Shown here piece after piece: positions 45,534 to 58,040 of a stretch of 64,000 bases of DNA (position 1 is its first letter; the number at the start of each line of letters is the position of its first letter). The DNA is from Rhinopomastus cyanomelas. Lineage: Eukaryota; Chordata; Aves; Bucerotiformes; Rhinopomastidae. The notes beneath the pieces were generated by a model that was not told where the DNA came from, made no database searches, and worked only from the letters and a program-made list of their open reading frames with translations. Position numbers and translations under genes: made by a program. The stretch is from contig VXBP01004182.1 of the NCBI GenBank assembly GCA_013400115.1, forward strand, positions 156,632 through 220,631, written 5' to 3'.

Positions 45534-48272
45534 CTCTTAGAACGCTGTCTACCAATGCTGTGCATTGCTAAACATTTATTTTCTGCCTCTGCATACCTTT
45601 CCTGAGTCCAAGGTAAACTCTAAGCCTGTATTGCAGCTCATAAAGCAAGTTTAGATCCCTCCAAATGTCAGGTGTTACGGAACAGAAACTTTATGTGAAG
45701 CTCTGCTTTCCTTTCCTCATCCCCCCACCGAACACTAGCTTCACTCAGACAAGAAAAGGTAGTGTTTACTGGTCACTTTGATATTCAGAGTAGGTACTGA
45801 GCAGTAGATAGCAAACGTCACAAATTACTACTGGGCACATTTCACAGTGACTACATACGAATACAGAACCCACTTTGTGCAAAATATGTCGCCTTTACCT
45901 GCCTGATGCATTGCAAAGCAAGAATCCCACCATCAGCAAGGTCACTGAGCAGCCCCAATGAGCCTCCATTACACATAGACTTCAGAAATGAGTTCGCACT
46001 ATACAAATGAGGATTGAGTGCCAGCAATAACACATAAGAATTCTCATCTAGCTGAAATTTATAGGGCAAGAAACAACGCTACAAACAACACATACATTTA
46101 CTACATAATATCAATTTCTACATCACGAAAAGATTATCAAAACAATCTAGGCTCGTCCAATAAAAGCAGGCGGCACACGGGGATGCTATTAGTTAATGGA
46201 TTCATCTGGATGCCCTGGGTAATCTCGAAAGCGCTTCACCTACATGTGTTTATCAGACAGCTCACAGAAAAGCTGGGAGCAATTTAGTTCTCAATCGCCG
46301 AAGTCATTAGCCTGATTTGCAAAATATGTTTATCTGTTTTTAAGACAGGTCTCTCTGAGACACTCTGCTGGTGTTTCACTGCTCACATCACACGGCGGGG
46401 AGGCAAGGAGAGAGCCAAGCTTACTAGTGCTGGAAGAGTCCCGCAACAGCTCTGGATACGCGTGGAACTGTGGTTTTGCTGGGCTAGTCCTGTGAAGAAC
46501 CACAAAGGAAAAAGGAACTGTCTGCCACAGCTGTATCGCCTGACAGTGCCGCAGCCCTAATGTTTCTCGTGGTGATTCTGCTACCCTCTTCCAGTAGAAG
46601 TTGTTCGTCCTGCCATTCTGTCAGAAGATCTGCTAAGATCTAGGTAAATCCTAAGCTCTGTGAAGGATATCTACAGACTAGGCTGGGTGTCCCCTCACTC
46701 CCTGGAGCCAAACTGTGATGCACATTCCCATCCATACATCTCCTACAGAGCTTTAAAGTTCTTACAATAAGTGCTCAGACAAGAAACATCAAGAGTCTCA
46801 TGTGTTCTTTTAGATCATACCGCCTCCCGAGTTCCTTCTAAGAAACTGAAACATGACTACTGGTCCTGAATCCATCACTTGGTTCGTGTTTGAAAATGCC
46901 ACAGATTTTAAATACAGGGAAACCGCTCGTGCAAAAGAACCAACACGGAGACAAGACATCTACTACAAAGCCTCCTGCCTCCAGGGGCGCAGGACAATTG
47001 GGTAGGATTATATTCATGCTCCCTTTCCAAGAAGACAATCACCTGAAGTCAATCAATGAGAAATTCTTAAAAGAAGGAAAATAAAAGGGGTCCTGGATCC
47101 TATCTGAACAGACAGGGCCACCAAAAGTTGGTCACCAGTGCAGACACTGGAACAAGCCCAGTCCGTCCCCACTCCCCAGCAGAAGTCAGTGTAGAAGAGT
47201 GTTGAGAACACTGCTGTCCTTGTTCATTTGTTCTACGGGAACCTGCTGGCGGTGCCTGACAGTCTGTCTCTGCCTGATTTCTAGTCATCATAAACAGGCA
47301 CCAGAAAAAGGGGCAACTGAGCGAGGCTTTGCCTCTACAGGGAAACATCGCTTCTCGCTGTAACAGCTGCACAGAAGTTAGAGGCAGACACAACATTCCT
47401 GGTGACATGACTTCAGCTGACTGCAGTGCCAACAGCAGTGCTGCTGGCTGCATGGCAAGGCTTGGCTCAGGCTTTCTTCTCTATCTCCCAGACTAGTGAA
47501 GAGAAAAAGGAGGATTCTGCTGGCACCTCAGCTGCAGGGCAGGGGCACGTGGCCAGGGGACACAACACATTCCCAGTGTCTCCGCAGGGGTAGAGGGGAG
47601 TCCTTCAAACAGCGTTTGAATCGTTTGTCTCTCTACACGAATGTCGGAGAGTAAATACTCCAACCAAGCAAAGTTGCTCTGCTTACTGTGAGAAACAGTA
47701 ACTATAATTGTCCTTCATTTGGAAGTTCAAATATACTTTGGCTCAGGTATTTCCCCTTTATTTACTTCACATGTTCTGCTTGTGGGAGTAGTCAAACCAA
47801 AACTAAAGAAGCTACACACTTGCTTTGAAAACATCTTGGACAGGTAGTTGCTGAGTAACTCTGTCAATGCAACGAATCTGAGCAGCAAACTGGGCTTTCA
47901 CAAGGGATCTCTGGCAGCACCCGGACTGCAGCCCATCACAGGTGCGACGACTCCTGTTCAGCTAGCTCCTGCATCTCCTGAATTTCTCACAGTCTGTAGT
48001 TCGGTCCCAAGAACTGCTTATTATTTAATCAGAGCCATGAGTTATGATATAAGGTCAGAAACAGACCACAAGAGAAACATTTCTAATATTATTATGTCAT
48101 TTTAAGCATCTTTTGTTGATATCAGAGAAGGCTTTTTTCATTTATTTAAGAGTATTCAGAAGCAAACTATCTGCACATCTGAAATCCTTTCTGCAGCTGC
48201 TATCAGAAGACAAAGAAATTAAAGGGAAGAAAGTACCACACACTGACTTTCAAAAAAGTCTTTGGCCATAGG
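45534..48272. other. CR1-free unique block of about 2.7 kb
   Basis: The longest CR1-free stretch in the right half. Bases 45990-46340 are AT-rich, lack repeats and contain 'attagttaatggattcatct' and 'caataaaagcagg'. They read like a conserved noncoding element. No frame here has recognisable domains. Confidence 0.4.
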
Positions 48273-48590
48273 TCACAGAATCACAGAACATTCGGGACTG
48301 GAAGGGACCTTGAAAGATCATCCAATCCAACCCCCCGACACAGCAGGATCCCCTAGATCCAGTTGCACAGGAACATGCCCAGGCGTGTTTGAAATGTCTC
48401 CAGAGAAGTAGACTCCACAACCCCCCTGGGCAACCCCTGCCAGGGCTCTGTCACCCTCACTGTGAACCTTTCCAGACTGATGTGGAACCTTCTGTGTTCC
48501 AGCTGACACCCGCTGCCCCTTGTGCTGTCACTAGATACCCCTGAGCAGATCCTGGCTCCCCTAAGTAGAGCCTGGCTCACCTGCACCATG
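48273..48590 (-). mobile_element. CR1 3' region, type 1
   Basis: Tail 'gtcacagaatcacagaacat' to about 'tgagcagatcctggctcccc'. Its last part repeats itself ('gatcctggctccc', then 'gagcctggctcac'). About 9 bases are missing at the 'gaagaagtt' position ('gtgaacctttccag'). Confidence 0.94.
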
Positions 48591-49002
48591 CTTGCTTTTC
48601 ACAGAACCATTCTCTGCCTCATTAGAGGCCTTCAAATACTCAAAGAGCAAGAGCTTGTTGTGAGCCTGAGCGGCAAGATCACATCAGCACTGGTACCTTT
48701 GACTTCAAAGTTTCGTTATCTTCAACAAACAGTTTTCAAACCAACTGAACTTGCTGGCATGTGTGTGCTGTTGCTTTCCACCCGCCTCCAGAAACCAGGC
48801 TGAGCTGGAAAGGGGGCTAAGGAGAAGCTCTACAACAAATCGGGGGTGGAAACAGGGTGGCACAGGGGTTTAGGGATCAGTCTTCTATCCTTGTCTTAAC
48901 AAACTTCAGTAGAGACAAATGAGAGTGTTCCTTTATCTGTGCTCAGCGTCGGAGGAGAAATAAACAATTGCAGGAGACACATGGTCTGATGGTTCCATTT
49001 AG

Positions 49003-49197
49003 GTTTGAGGATGACCGTCACCTGCACGTGACAAGGCACTGGAACAGGCTGCCCCAAGAGGTTGTGGAGTGTCCATCCCTGGAGACATTCAAACCCCACC
49101 TGGATGCAGTCCTGGGTAATGTGCTGGAGGCAATCCTACTTTAGTGGAGGTTTTGAAGATCTCTAGAGGGCTCTTCTGACTTCAATGAGTCTGCGAG
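49003..49197 (+). mobile_element. old CR1 3' region
   Basis: 'aaggcactggaacaggctgc', 'gttgtggagtgtccatccct' and 'ggagacattcaaaccccacc' are followed by a diverged UTR ('gatctctagagggctcttct'). Confidence 0.85.
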
Positions 49198-50754
49198 CTT
49201 GCATCAGACAAAGCAATGCTCGGGAGCTGACTTCATACCACCCTTGTCTTCCAGTAGCAGGGTTAGGGTTAGACTAAAAGCCTCCAAAACCATTTTCACA
49301 CCCAGAACAACAGGAGAGATAAATGAAATGGTGGGAACAGGACCAGTGCTCAGTACCTGCCCCTCAGCTGAGGTTATGTCACAGGAAGGTTTGTCTGCTG
49401 TGAAGGAACAAAGAAGCAGTTACTATTTGTACTGTCTTTAGAAGTCTCTTTTCTTCCTGAGGTCTGTTTTATCTCCTGATCACGAAAAGCCTGCCCAGAA
49501 GTTTGTGGTTCCATACAGATGCTGAGAAACTGTTTTCTTTCACCCCACGCGTGCGCACGCAGGCAGCATAGGTCACAAAGGCATTCTCAGTGCTGTGGTT
49601 CGTTTGGGACTGCGAAATAGAAGAGGGTTTGTTTTTCCCCGGTTCCTAAGTGCTTATTCACAAGCTCTGCAGCTCCTCCCACACACTGACACTACAGTCA
49701 GTGTCGTGTGCAGTGGTGAACAGCAGTCTGCTGTCCTGGCAGTCGCTTCAGAGTCATAACAGCGCATTATCCTTTCTGTGTCGCCCTGCAGGCAGTTAAT
49801 ACTTGTATCAGCCATGCAGGATGCGTCTTTCCTTGCCCTAGCATTAAAATAGGACTGAATTAACTCATTGAAATTTGACTTTGCTCCACATCAGCCACTG
49901 TAATTGCTGTGAACGTGGAAATCACTGGAAAGCATCTCCTCTTGTTACAGGGCACACTACTCACTTCACAGTGCAGAGAGCCTGCTCATTCCCTCTTTGA
50001 GCTGAACATGAAAATTCAACTCCATGATGATACCTGTAGCTTAAGGGAGCTGAATCAATCATAAAAACACAGCTGACAAACTGTCATCTCCCCACGAGCT
50101 GTTTGTTTGGAGTAATCTGTGTAACAACCATCTGGACCTGGCTCCAGCAAAGGATGCAGCAGCTCAGTGCAGCCCATGCCGCACACCTCTGTGCCACCTC
50201 GCTGGCTCACCTAATCATGCCTTCAGCCAAAAGGTTCTATGGATCATCTTGGACAATGTGGTTCTTCATTTACGAGGGGAAGATGAAGTAAAACTTCTGC
50301 CTGCTGTTCCTATTGTGATTGTGCTTTTTAGTTTCCTTGTGTGTAACAGGATGGGTTTGTGTGGGGTTTCCTTTCATGTTACAACCATCTCACTTACAAG
50401 GCCTTTCATATTTTGCAGCCTACAGACTGATCAATAGCAGAGCTTCATGCCCTGATGCACAAACAACTGTACCTATGTCAGTGCTGATAGATGTTGATCT
50501 AACCTTTTCTGAAAGTCCTCCAGGCATGGAGATCCTTCTTGTCACCAGAGACTCTAAGCTGTTGGTTTGTTCTTCCAAGTGTTGAGAGGTTTGTGCCAAC
50601 ATCGAACCTAGATCATCACAGCTCAAATTCAAACCAGTGCTCTTCTACTTATCTGACAGTTTAGTTGTCACTTGAGGTCTGCCCTAGCAATTTTCTTACA
50701 CAACTTATCTAGGTAATTCCACTGCCCTTCCCAATTCAAGGGGGTCACATTGCT

Positions 50755-50860
50755 TCACAGACTCACACACTCACAGAGCATCAGGGATTGGAAGGGACCT
50801 CAACAGATCATCCAGTCCAAACCCCTGCCACAGCAGGATCACCTGGATCAAGTCGCTTCA
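50755..50860 (-). mobile_element. CR1 3' tail, type 1
   Basis: Three tail-like units ('acagactcacacactcacag'), then 'catcagggattggaagggac' to 'ggatcaagtcgcttcacag'. Confidence 0.92.
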
Positions 50861-51617
50861 CAGTCAAAAGCTATTTTTTGGATTTTTGGTGAATTTTTGG
50901 AAGAAAATCAAGCAAAACCAAGTCAACCTTTGGTTTTTCAGCAACATATCACCATGAGAACATAAGGAACAACACACTGGGCAGATCATAGCAGTCATGT
51001 GACTGCAAGAGGCCAACAGCAGCCGCTAAGAGAAAAAGCAAGCAGAAACCATACCTCTCAATGTCACTCCTGCCACCTCCAGAAAGCCACATAGAAACAT
51101 GATGAGTCAAAAACTATACACCAAGAGTTTTGTTTCATGGTATTTTCTGGATTCTGTTTCAAGACACCACTCTGAGGCCATCAGTCTTGGTGTTCATGTA
51201 GCCAGTGCAAACAAAACACTTCTTTTCCCACCCAAGGGCGTTTGTGCCCCAGCTGGCCCGCTGCAGCAAAAGCCATCTGCTACTGAGCTGCCAAGCACCC
51301 CCACAGGTTCATACATTCTACCGCATACCCCCATTCATCCTTCTGTCTCTCCCTGCGGAGAGGGGCAGCAGGTGAGCTGAGTGCCCAGCTGTACTCCTTG
51401 GAGGGGGTAAGCAGACAAGGGTCACTGGCCACGGCCTCACAGTGCCTAGCACAGAGCCCCAGAGGCAAGGGCAAGTTCCAGTGGGATCTTTCGCAGCTCT
51501 TTTTCAAGCTGTAGCTGTTTTCACTGAGAGTGACACACTAAAGGCACCACTTAGCCTATTTACTGGAGAAAGGCTTTTACAGATTGAGCCAACCATGACG
51601 AATCAGCTGTTTTTTTT

Positions 51618-51882
51618 CATGGAATCACAGAATATTCGGGGTTGGAAAGGACCTCAAAAAATCATCCAGTCCACTCACCCCACCGCAGCAGGATCCACTA
51701 GACCCAGATGCACAGGAACATGTCCAGGCAGGTGTTAAATGTCTCCAGAGAAGGAGACTCCACAACCCCCCTGGGCAGCCCCTTGCAGGGCTGTCTCATC
51801 CTCATCATGAAGAAGCTCCTTCTCAGACTGATGTGGAACCTCCTCTGCTCCAGCTCACACCTGCTGCCTCTTGTCCTAACAT
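51618..51882 (-). mobile_element. CR1 3' region, type 1
   Basis: 'catggaatcacagaatattc' to 'ctgcctcttgtcctaacatt'. Complete UTR, truncated in the ORF2 C-terminus. Confidence 0.94.
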
Positions 51883-53907
51883 TTTCCTGTAAACATCAAC
51901 CTTCCATGGTTTCTAAGCTTCTGTGAATACAGGAAGTTGTGATGCTGATTTCCAATTTGCACTTTCTCCTCGCAGAAATCTCTGCAGATTTCATGAAACT
52001 GGGAATGTAGTTGTGTCGATAAAATGAACGGCTTTTTGAGATTCTGGCTGCAGCCCAGAGAGGATCAGAATAACCCGACTGCCTTTATGAGCTGCTAAGA
52101 AATCCCTAAATCTTCATCAGTGCCATCAGTTGCAGTAGTTCCTTAGCAACTAAGGCAACGCTCCCTGCGGAGGAAGACAAACTCTGAGAACCCCGTGTCT
52201 CGCCGGTGTTTGCCCAAGGTGGGAAGCACAAACCCAGTCTTCCAGGGCTTGGTCATTTTAGGTGTTTTTGCTATTTGGAGCCAGCAGCTGAACGGCGGCT
52301 CAGGTCTGCTCCACAGCACATCCATGCACAACGCAGCGTGTGCAGGCTTGCTCCAGGAGGGGACACTGCCCCGCGTCAGCACAGGGGACTGGTCTCTCCT
52401 GGTGATGTACTGGGATAACGTGCTGGTAGGGGCTACACCATCAGTGATCAGACAGAGCTACGGTTATGTATCCAGTTTAAAAGCATCTCAGACAACAAAT
52501 GCTAAAGGGGTCTGTTTAGCTGAAGAAAAAGAGACTGAGGGGTGACCACAGTCATGTTGATCTATATGTGAAGGGTGGGCAACAGGAGGATGGAGCCAGG
52601 CTCTGTTCAGGGTCACCCAATGGTAGGACAAGGGGCAATGGGTGTGAGCTGGAACAGCAGTAGCCACACTTTGCCATCTGCATGATGCCAATGCAGTTGT
52701 CCCTCCTCAAGGAGACACCAAAGGGGCAATGTATAGGGACACCTCTATCCATGGGTCATGCAATATGACTTTCAAAATCTTTTTATCAAATTTGTATTTA
52801 AAGTCTCCTTATTTTCTCAGCATTTTAGAGGAGAAGTATTTAATAAAAACTTATTACAGCTAATAAAGAATTTTTGCCAGCAAGCATTGGTTCTAAAGAA
52901 AAAAAGGTTCCAATTCCATCAAATTTTTCAGGCTGTTTAGTCTTCATTTCTCTTTGAATTTTGCACACTAAAAATCACATTTTATGGCTATTATTCTTTC
53001 AAAGCATTACTGAGAGCCAGTGCCACTCCCTTCAAACTGAGGACATCTTTAGAGAGATTTTCTCTTTAATCTTCAAACAGTCAGAATATTTGTTCTTTTG
53101 TCAACAGTAAAAAAACCCCTCTGCCATCCAGTGTTACTGGAAAGGTGCATCAGCCCTTCTGTTTGAACAGAGTCCGCAGAGCAGAAAGCAGAGGGTTAAA
53201 TCCACCCTCATAATTACTCAGTGAAGGGTTTTATTTAGTCAGTAGACTAAGATTCTGATATACCAGCCATTCATTTAGCCATCAGTGGGAACATCATCGG
53301 GGTACACTTCATCCTGATGTTCACTATTAAAGGATTCCACGTTGACATCGAAGTTAAATTAGGTGGTTTTTCCGCAATGAGTATGAACTGGAGTCTGATC
53401 GACACTGAAAGAGCTGTTTCAGATACCTCTTGCAGACATTTATTGCAATGGAGGATAACACTGAATTTGGGGCTTAAATTCCCACAGCTCCCTTTCCAAG
53501 ATGTGCTGCTCCAACTACCCCTGCTGCTTCCACATTACTTCTCAAAACTGGGTATTTTAGACTATTCCATTGCCAGACAGGCTACAGGCTGCTGCAGATG
53601 GAGGGATGTGTCAGCAGCCCAAGCCAAACCTTTCATTCAAAGGAAATGCCTAAAGGTGGAATCACAACTCATATCTACACAATGTTAACTCTGGTAGGGC
53701 CTTTCCACTGTGCAAAACCATCCCTGATTCAGCTGATAGGGTAAAACTGACTTGCTAGCACAGGGACGTTCTAGGATCTAGCCTACAAGTCCTGAAACAT
53801 TTACTGGGTCAGAATGGAAAACTGAAGTAGCAGCCGCAAAACACTGAAAGAGAAGGAACTCACAGCACACAGCACTACTAATGGGAATTATCTCAAAAGC
53901 TCACTAC
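51883..53907. other. unique sequence around one CR1 fragment
   Basis: The 116- and 123-codon frames at 52195-52545 and 53317-53688 resemble no known family. 52760-53120 is AT-rich with several A-runs. Confidence 0.3.
52512..52664 (+). mobile_element. CR1 ORF2 C-terminal fragment, tail missing
   Basis: 'gtttagctgaagaaaaagag' to 'gggtgtgagctggaacagca'. No 3' UTR follows, so both ends are broken. Confidence 0.88.
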
Positions 53908-54164
53908 TCCCCCTCTGCTCTGCCCTGCTGAGACTACAGCTGGAATATTGGGTCCAGTTCGGGGCCCCTCAGTTCCAGAAGGACACAGAACTGCTTGAGA
54001 AAGCCCAGCGCAGAGCCACAAAGTTGATGAACGGAGGGGAGCATCTCCCTGCTGAGGAAAGGCTGAGGGAGCTGGGTCTCTTGAGCTTGGAGTAGAAGAG
54101 ATTGAGGGGTGACTCCATGAATACCTATAAATATGTGAAGGGTTGGTGTCAGGAGGATGGAGCA
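53908..54164 (+). mobile_element. CR1 ORF2 C-terminal fragment, tail missing
   Basis: 'cccctctgctctgccctgct' through 'ggtccagttcggggcccctc' to 'ttggtgtcaggaggatggag'. It stops abruptly before the segment present in other copies. Confidence 0.92.
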
Positions 54165-55896
54165 GTTTATTTTTAAAGACAGCCACAGCTGGGCAAAGCC
54201 TGTAACAACTCCTTTATACCCTCGGCAGTATGGCACCCAGAGAGCCAATGCAAAGTCAATTTAGTAGACTATTCTAGTCTATATTTCACCTAATCATCAT
54301 GTATTCCCTAGGCATTTTTACAGCAATATGTTTATTACATCTGCAGTGAGCTTTACAAATAGTGGAAGTAATATCATTCTTTCATTATCTATAGTTTTCA
54401 GAGAATTATGTGACGACTCAGTTTGCCATCACCTATCTGACAGTGATCAATGTATCAGGATTCTCTGGCTGACTAACGTGGTTCCCTAATGTCCCAGTGA
54501 TAGTGGCCAACAAGGATAATCAAAAAATACATCTGCAGGTCAAACAATTGCACAGATTCAGTTTTGTCTCACATGTACTCATCACTGAAGGCCATCTGCA
54601 ACCCTTCTGTTTGGATGATAATAATTGACCTACTCCTGCAATTACCACTCGCCAAGTATCAATGTGGCCATCTCATTCGAAGCATAAGAAATAAAAACAC
54701 TAAGGTAAGTCTGTTTCACTCACTTTTTCATTATCTGACTTGGTAGTAGTTGGACATAGTCACCTCAAATCTCCTTTAAAATGTCAACTGCTTCTTTAGG
54801 AGCAGACGGGTTTGTGGCTTGAGCTGCGAGTGAGTTCCTAGTTATCCATTTACTTGTACCTTATCACAGATGGTGTTTTGAGAGAGGCTCTGGGAAAAAG
54901 AACTGTGCCAAGCAGGAGAGATCAATTTCAGGAGCAACGTGTAAGGTGGCAGTAATTACATCCTCCAGCACGCTCCGTGATTCTACACAAGACTGAGGAG
55001 TTCTGTCAAATCTCAGTTGCCAGAGCTCTGTCTGCAGATCACAGGTAATGTAGAGTCGGAGAGGTGGGCAGCACATCCTATTGATTTCAGCTGTGATGGG
55101 AAAGAGGCAGAAAAAACTCAGCAGGAATCTAACCATTTGGAGAAGAGAAAGGAGGCAGCAGAAAGGGCTCGCCCAAACGTGCATACGCATTTCAAACAAC
55201 TAGGCCAACTCAGCTTCTTGTTCCTACTTCAAGTCTGCAAACAGGCCATTTCCAGACAACAGTCCCACTGACAAGAAGAGCTAAGGAGTCCATGTGCCCA
55301 TAGACATGCAGACTCTGTTCCCTGTTTTCCTTGTGCCTGCACACCACAGCACCAAAAGGGGGTTAAACGAGCATGCCAGCCCCTCATTAGAGATTTCTTT
55401 TCTAATCTAGAAACAGTTGGCACAACTAGTAAGAATGTGGAAGACCAAAACCAAACCACCCTTACCAACATATTTATGTCAGTGAAGATCTTCAAATAGA
55501 TGTACTTGCGTATTTAATTTGGTTTCTGGTGAATTAGATTAAGAATTCATTTGTGAGTGTAATTTTCTTCTTCCAGAGTCCCTAAACGTATTTTGCTCAA
55601 CAACATTTGCTTTTGGGCAACCCTCATCTTTGTCAGGCCCTGGCCAGGGTGGTTGTGGAAAAAATACCAACACAAACTGGACATATTTGCCAGAAGAGCC
55701 AGTCTGAAAACATATCCTTTGTTCCCTGCCAACATGTAGAGTAGAGTCACCCCTGGCTTCTGCTCCAGATGTCGGCTACTAGGCCTAACACACACTCTCC
55801 ATCTGGACACTGGGGTATCTAATTTATCTCATCTTACTAGGCCCCTCTGCATTTTGCTCAGCCAGTCTTTCTCTCCCTGGCTGCCCCCTTGATTGA
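54165..55896. other. unique sequence, no gene recognised
   Basis: No CR1 or microsatellite. Several frames of 84-111 codons overlap on both strands at 54864-55495, which argues for chance. Confidence 0.3.
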
Positions 55897-55983
55897 ATCA
55901 TAGAATCGTAGAATCATTAGGGGTTGGAAGGGACCCCGAAAGATCATTGAGTCCAATCCCCCTGCCACAGCAGGATCACTTTA
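55897..55983 (-). mobile_element. CR1 3' tail, type 1
   Basis: 'tcatagaatcgtagaatcat' to 'ccacagcaggatcacttta'. It lies about 8 bases ahead of the long type 3 copy in the same orientation. Confidence 0.92.
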
Positions 55984-55990
55984 GTGGAGA

Positions 55991-58040
55991 AGTTACGGAA
56001 TCAGAATCACTCAGGGTTAGAAGAGACCACCTGATCATCCAGTTCCAACACCCTCACCAGGCTGGGACACCCCACCCTAGACCAGGCTGGCCAGAGCCCC
56101 ATCCAGCCTGGCCTTAAACACCTCCAGGGATGGCGCCCCAACCACCCACCTGGACAACCCATTCCAGGCCCTCACCACTCTCACGGTGAAGAACTTCCTC
56201 CTCACACTCAGTCTAAATCAACCCATCTCCAGCTTTACTCCATTGCCGGTAGTCCTACCTGATGTCACTACCTGACATCCTAAATAGTCCCTCCCCAGCC
56301 TTTTTGTAGGCCCCCTTCAGATATTGAAAGGCCACAATAAAGTCATCTCGGAGCCTCCTCTTCTCCAGACTGAACAGCCCCAATTCCCTCAGTCTATCCT
56401 CATAGGAGAGGTGCTCCAGCCCTCTGATCATCCTCGTGGCCTTCTTCTGCACACGCTCCAGTACGTCCACATCCTTCTCCAGAACTCCAGGTGGGGTCTC
56501 ATCACATGCAGTACTCCAGGTGGGGTCTCACCAGAGCGGAGTAGAGGGGGAGAATCACCTCCTGTGATGTGCTGGCCACACTTCTCTTGATGCAGCCCAG
56601 GATCCAGTTTGCCTTCTGGGCCGCAAGTGCACACTGCCAGCTCATGTTGAGCCTTTCGTCCACAAGCACCCCCAAGTCCCTCTCCAGCCAGTCACTACCC
56701 AGCCTGTATTTGTGGCTAGGATTGCCTCGACCCAGATGCAGGACCTTACATTTGGTCTTGTTGAACCCCATCAGGTTAGCTTGTGCCAACTTCTCCAGCC
56801 TGTCCAAGTCCCTCTGGATGGCATCCCTGCCCTCCAGTGTGTCTGCTGCGCCACACAGCTTGGTGTCATCAGCAAACCTGCTGAGGGTGCGCTCAATGCC
56901 TCTGTCCATGTCACCGACAAAGATGTTGAATAAGACTGGGCCCAGGACCGATCCCTGAGGAACTCTGCTTGTCACTGGCCTCCACTTGGACATGGATCCA
57001 TCAACAACCACTCTCTGGGTGCGGCCATCAAGCCAGTTCCTTACCCATCTAGTGGTCCACCCATCAAACCCATGTTCCATCAGCTTGGAGACCAGAATGT
57101 GGTGCGGGACAGTGTTAAAAGCTTTGCTCAGGTCCAGGTAAATGACATCAGTCACCCACTCCTCATCCATTAATGTTGTGACCTGTTCATAGAAGGCCAC
57201 CAGGTTTGTCAGGCAGGATTTGCCCTTGGTGAAGCCATGCTGATTGTTCCCAATCACCTCTTCACAAATCTCCTGACTCAGTAGTGCCTTCAGGAGGATC
57301 TGCTCCATGATCTCACCAGGCACAGAGGTGAGACTGACTGGCCTGTAGTTCTCTGGCTCCTCCCTCCTACCCTTTTTGAAAATAGGAATTATGTTTCCCC
57401 TTTTCCAGTCAGTGGGGACTTCACCAGACCGCCATGACTTTTGGAATATGATAGACAGGGGCTTAGCAACCTCATCTGCCAGTTCTCTCAGGACCCTTGG
57501 GTGTATCCCATCAGGTCCCATGGACGTGAACACTTTTAGGTCCTTCAGGTGATCACAAACCAGATCTTCACTTACGATGGGCAGTTCTTCCTTGCAATCC
57601 CTGCCATTATTTTCGATAACTCCAGGAGTGTGGCTGGAGGCTTTTGCAGTGAAGAACGAGGTAAAGAAGTCATTGAGAACCTCAACCTTTTCCATGTCAC
57701 TTGTGACCACCTCACCTGTTTCCTTTCTGAGGGGACTCACACCTTCCCTAGTCTTCTTTTTGCCATTCCTATACCTGTAGAAATTCTTGGTGTTCCTTTT
57801 GACCTCCCTGGCTAGGTCCAATTCAAACTGTGCCTTGGCCTTTCTAACCAGATCTCTAGCTGATCAGGCAGCTTCCTTATGTTCCCCCCATTCTAGCTGT
57901 CCTCCCTTCCACTCCTTGTGGAGTTTCTTTTTGTGCAACAGCGTGTCCTTGTTTAGCCAAGCAAGCCTCCTAGCATTCTTCCCTGCTTTCCTCTTGTCAT
58001 CGCTCCTGCACCATGTTCGTTCCAAATGTTAATAGCACAG
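55991..58040 (-). mobile_element. longest CR1 copy, type 3, about 2.05 kb
   Basis: Starts with tail and type 3 UTR ('caccaggctgggacacccca'), then the ORF2 C-terminus (56255-56470), the RT domain (56502-57821) and a short upstream ORF2 part to about 58040. The 5' end is truncated before the endonuclease domain. A repeat of 'ccaggtggggtctca' (56489-56503 and 56517-56531) replaces normal sequence and breaks ORF2. An extra stop also lies upstream (near 57862). It belongs to the same family as the fragment at 1-190. Confidence 0.96.
56502..57821 (-). pseudogene. CR1 ORF2 reverse transcriptase domain, 439 codons open
   Basis: This encodes the reverse transcriptase of the CR1 non-LTR retrotransposon, which makes cDNA from CR1 RNA at a nicked target. 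The order is canonical. A linker comes first, with EVLNDFFTSF at residues 47-56. PENYRPVSLTSV is at 156-167 and QHGFTKGKSCLTN at 194-206. Motif A YLDLSKAFNTV is at 228-238 with catalytic D230. VPQGSVLGP is at 287-295. Catalytic FADD is at 316-319. A thumb region ends in VRPHLEYCM. All catalytic aspartates visible are intact. The frame stops at the rearranged repeat at 56489-56531, after which the C-terminus (MDVLERVQKKATRM, 56255-56470) continues in another frame. The endonuclease domain is missing. The start Met is only an internal residue. It is a dead copy that decayed late. Confidence 0.88.

Larger units (their letters stand above)
48591..51617. other. unique sequence around two CR1 pieces
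   Basis: Apart from CR1 at 49003 and 50755 no repeat or gene is recognised. A G-rich stretch at 48842-48875 could form a quadruplex. Two telomere-like units (gggttagggttag) at 49260-49272 are too short to mean anything. Confidence 0.3.

Noticed and set aside
49260..49272. telomere-like gggttagggttag
   Set aside because: Two units only; expected by chance in 64 kb.
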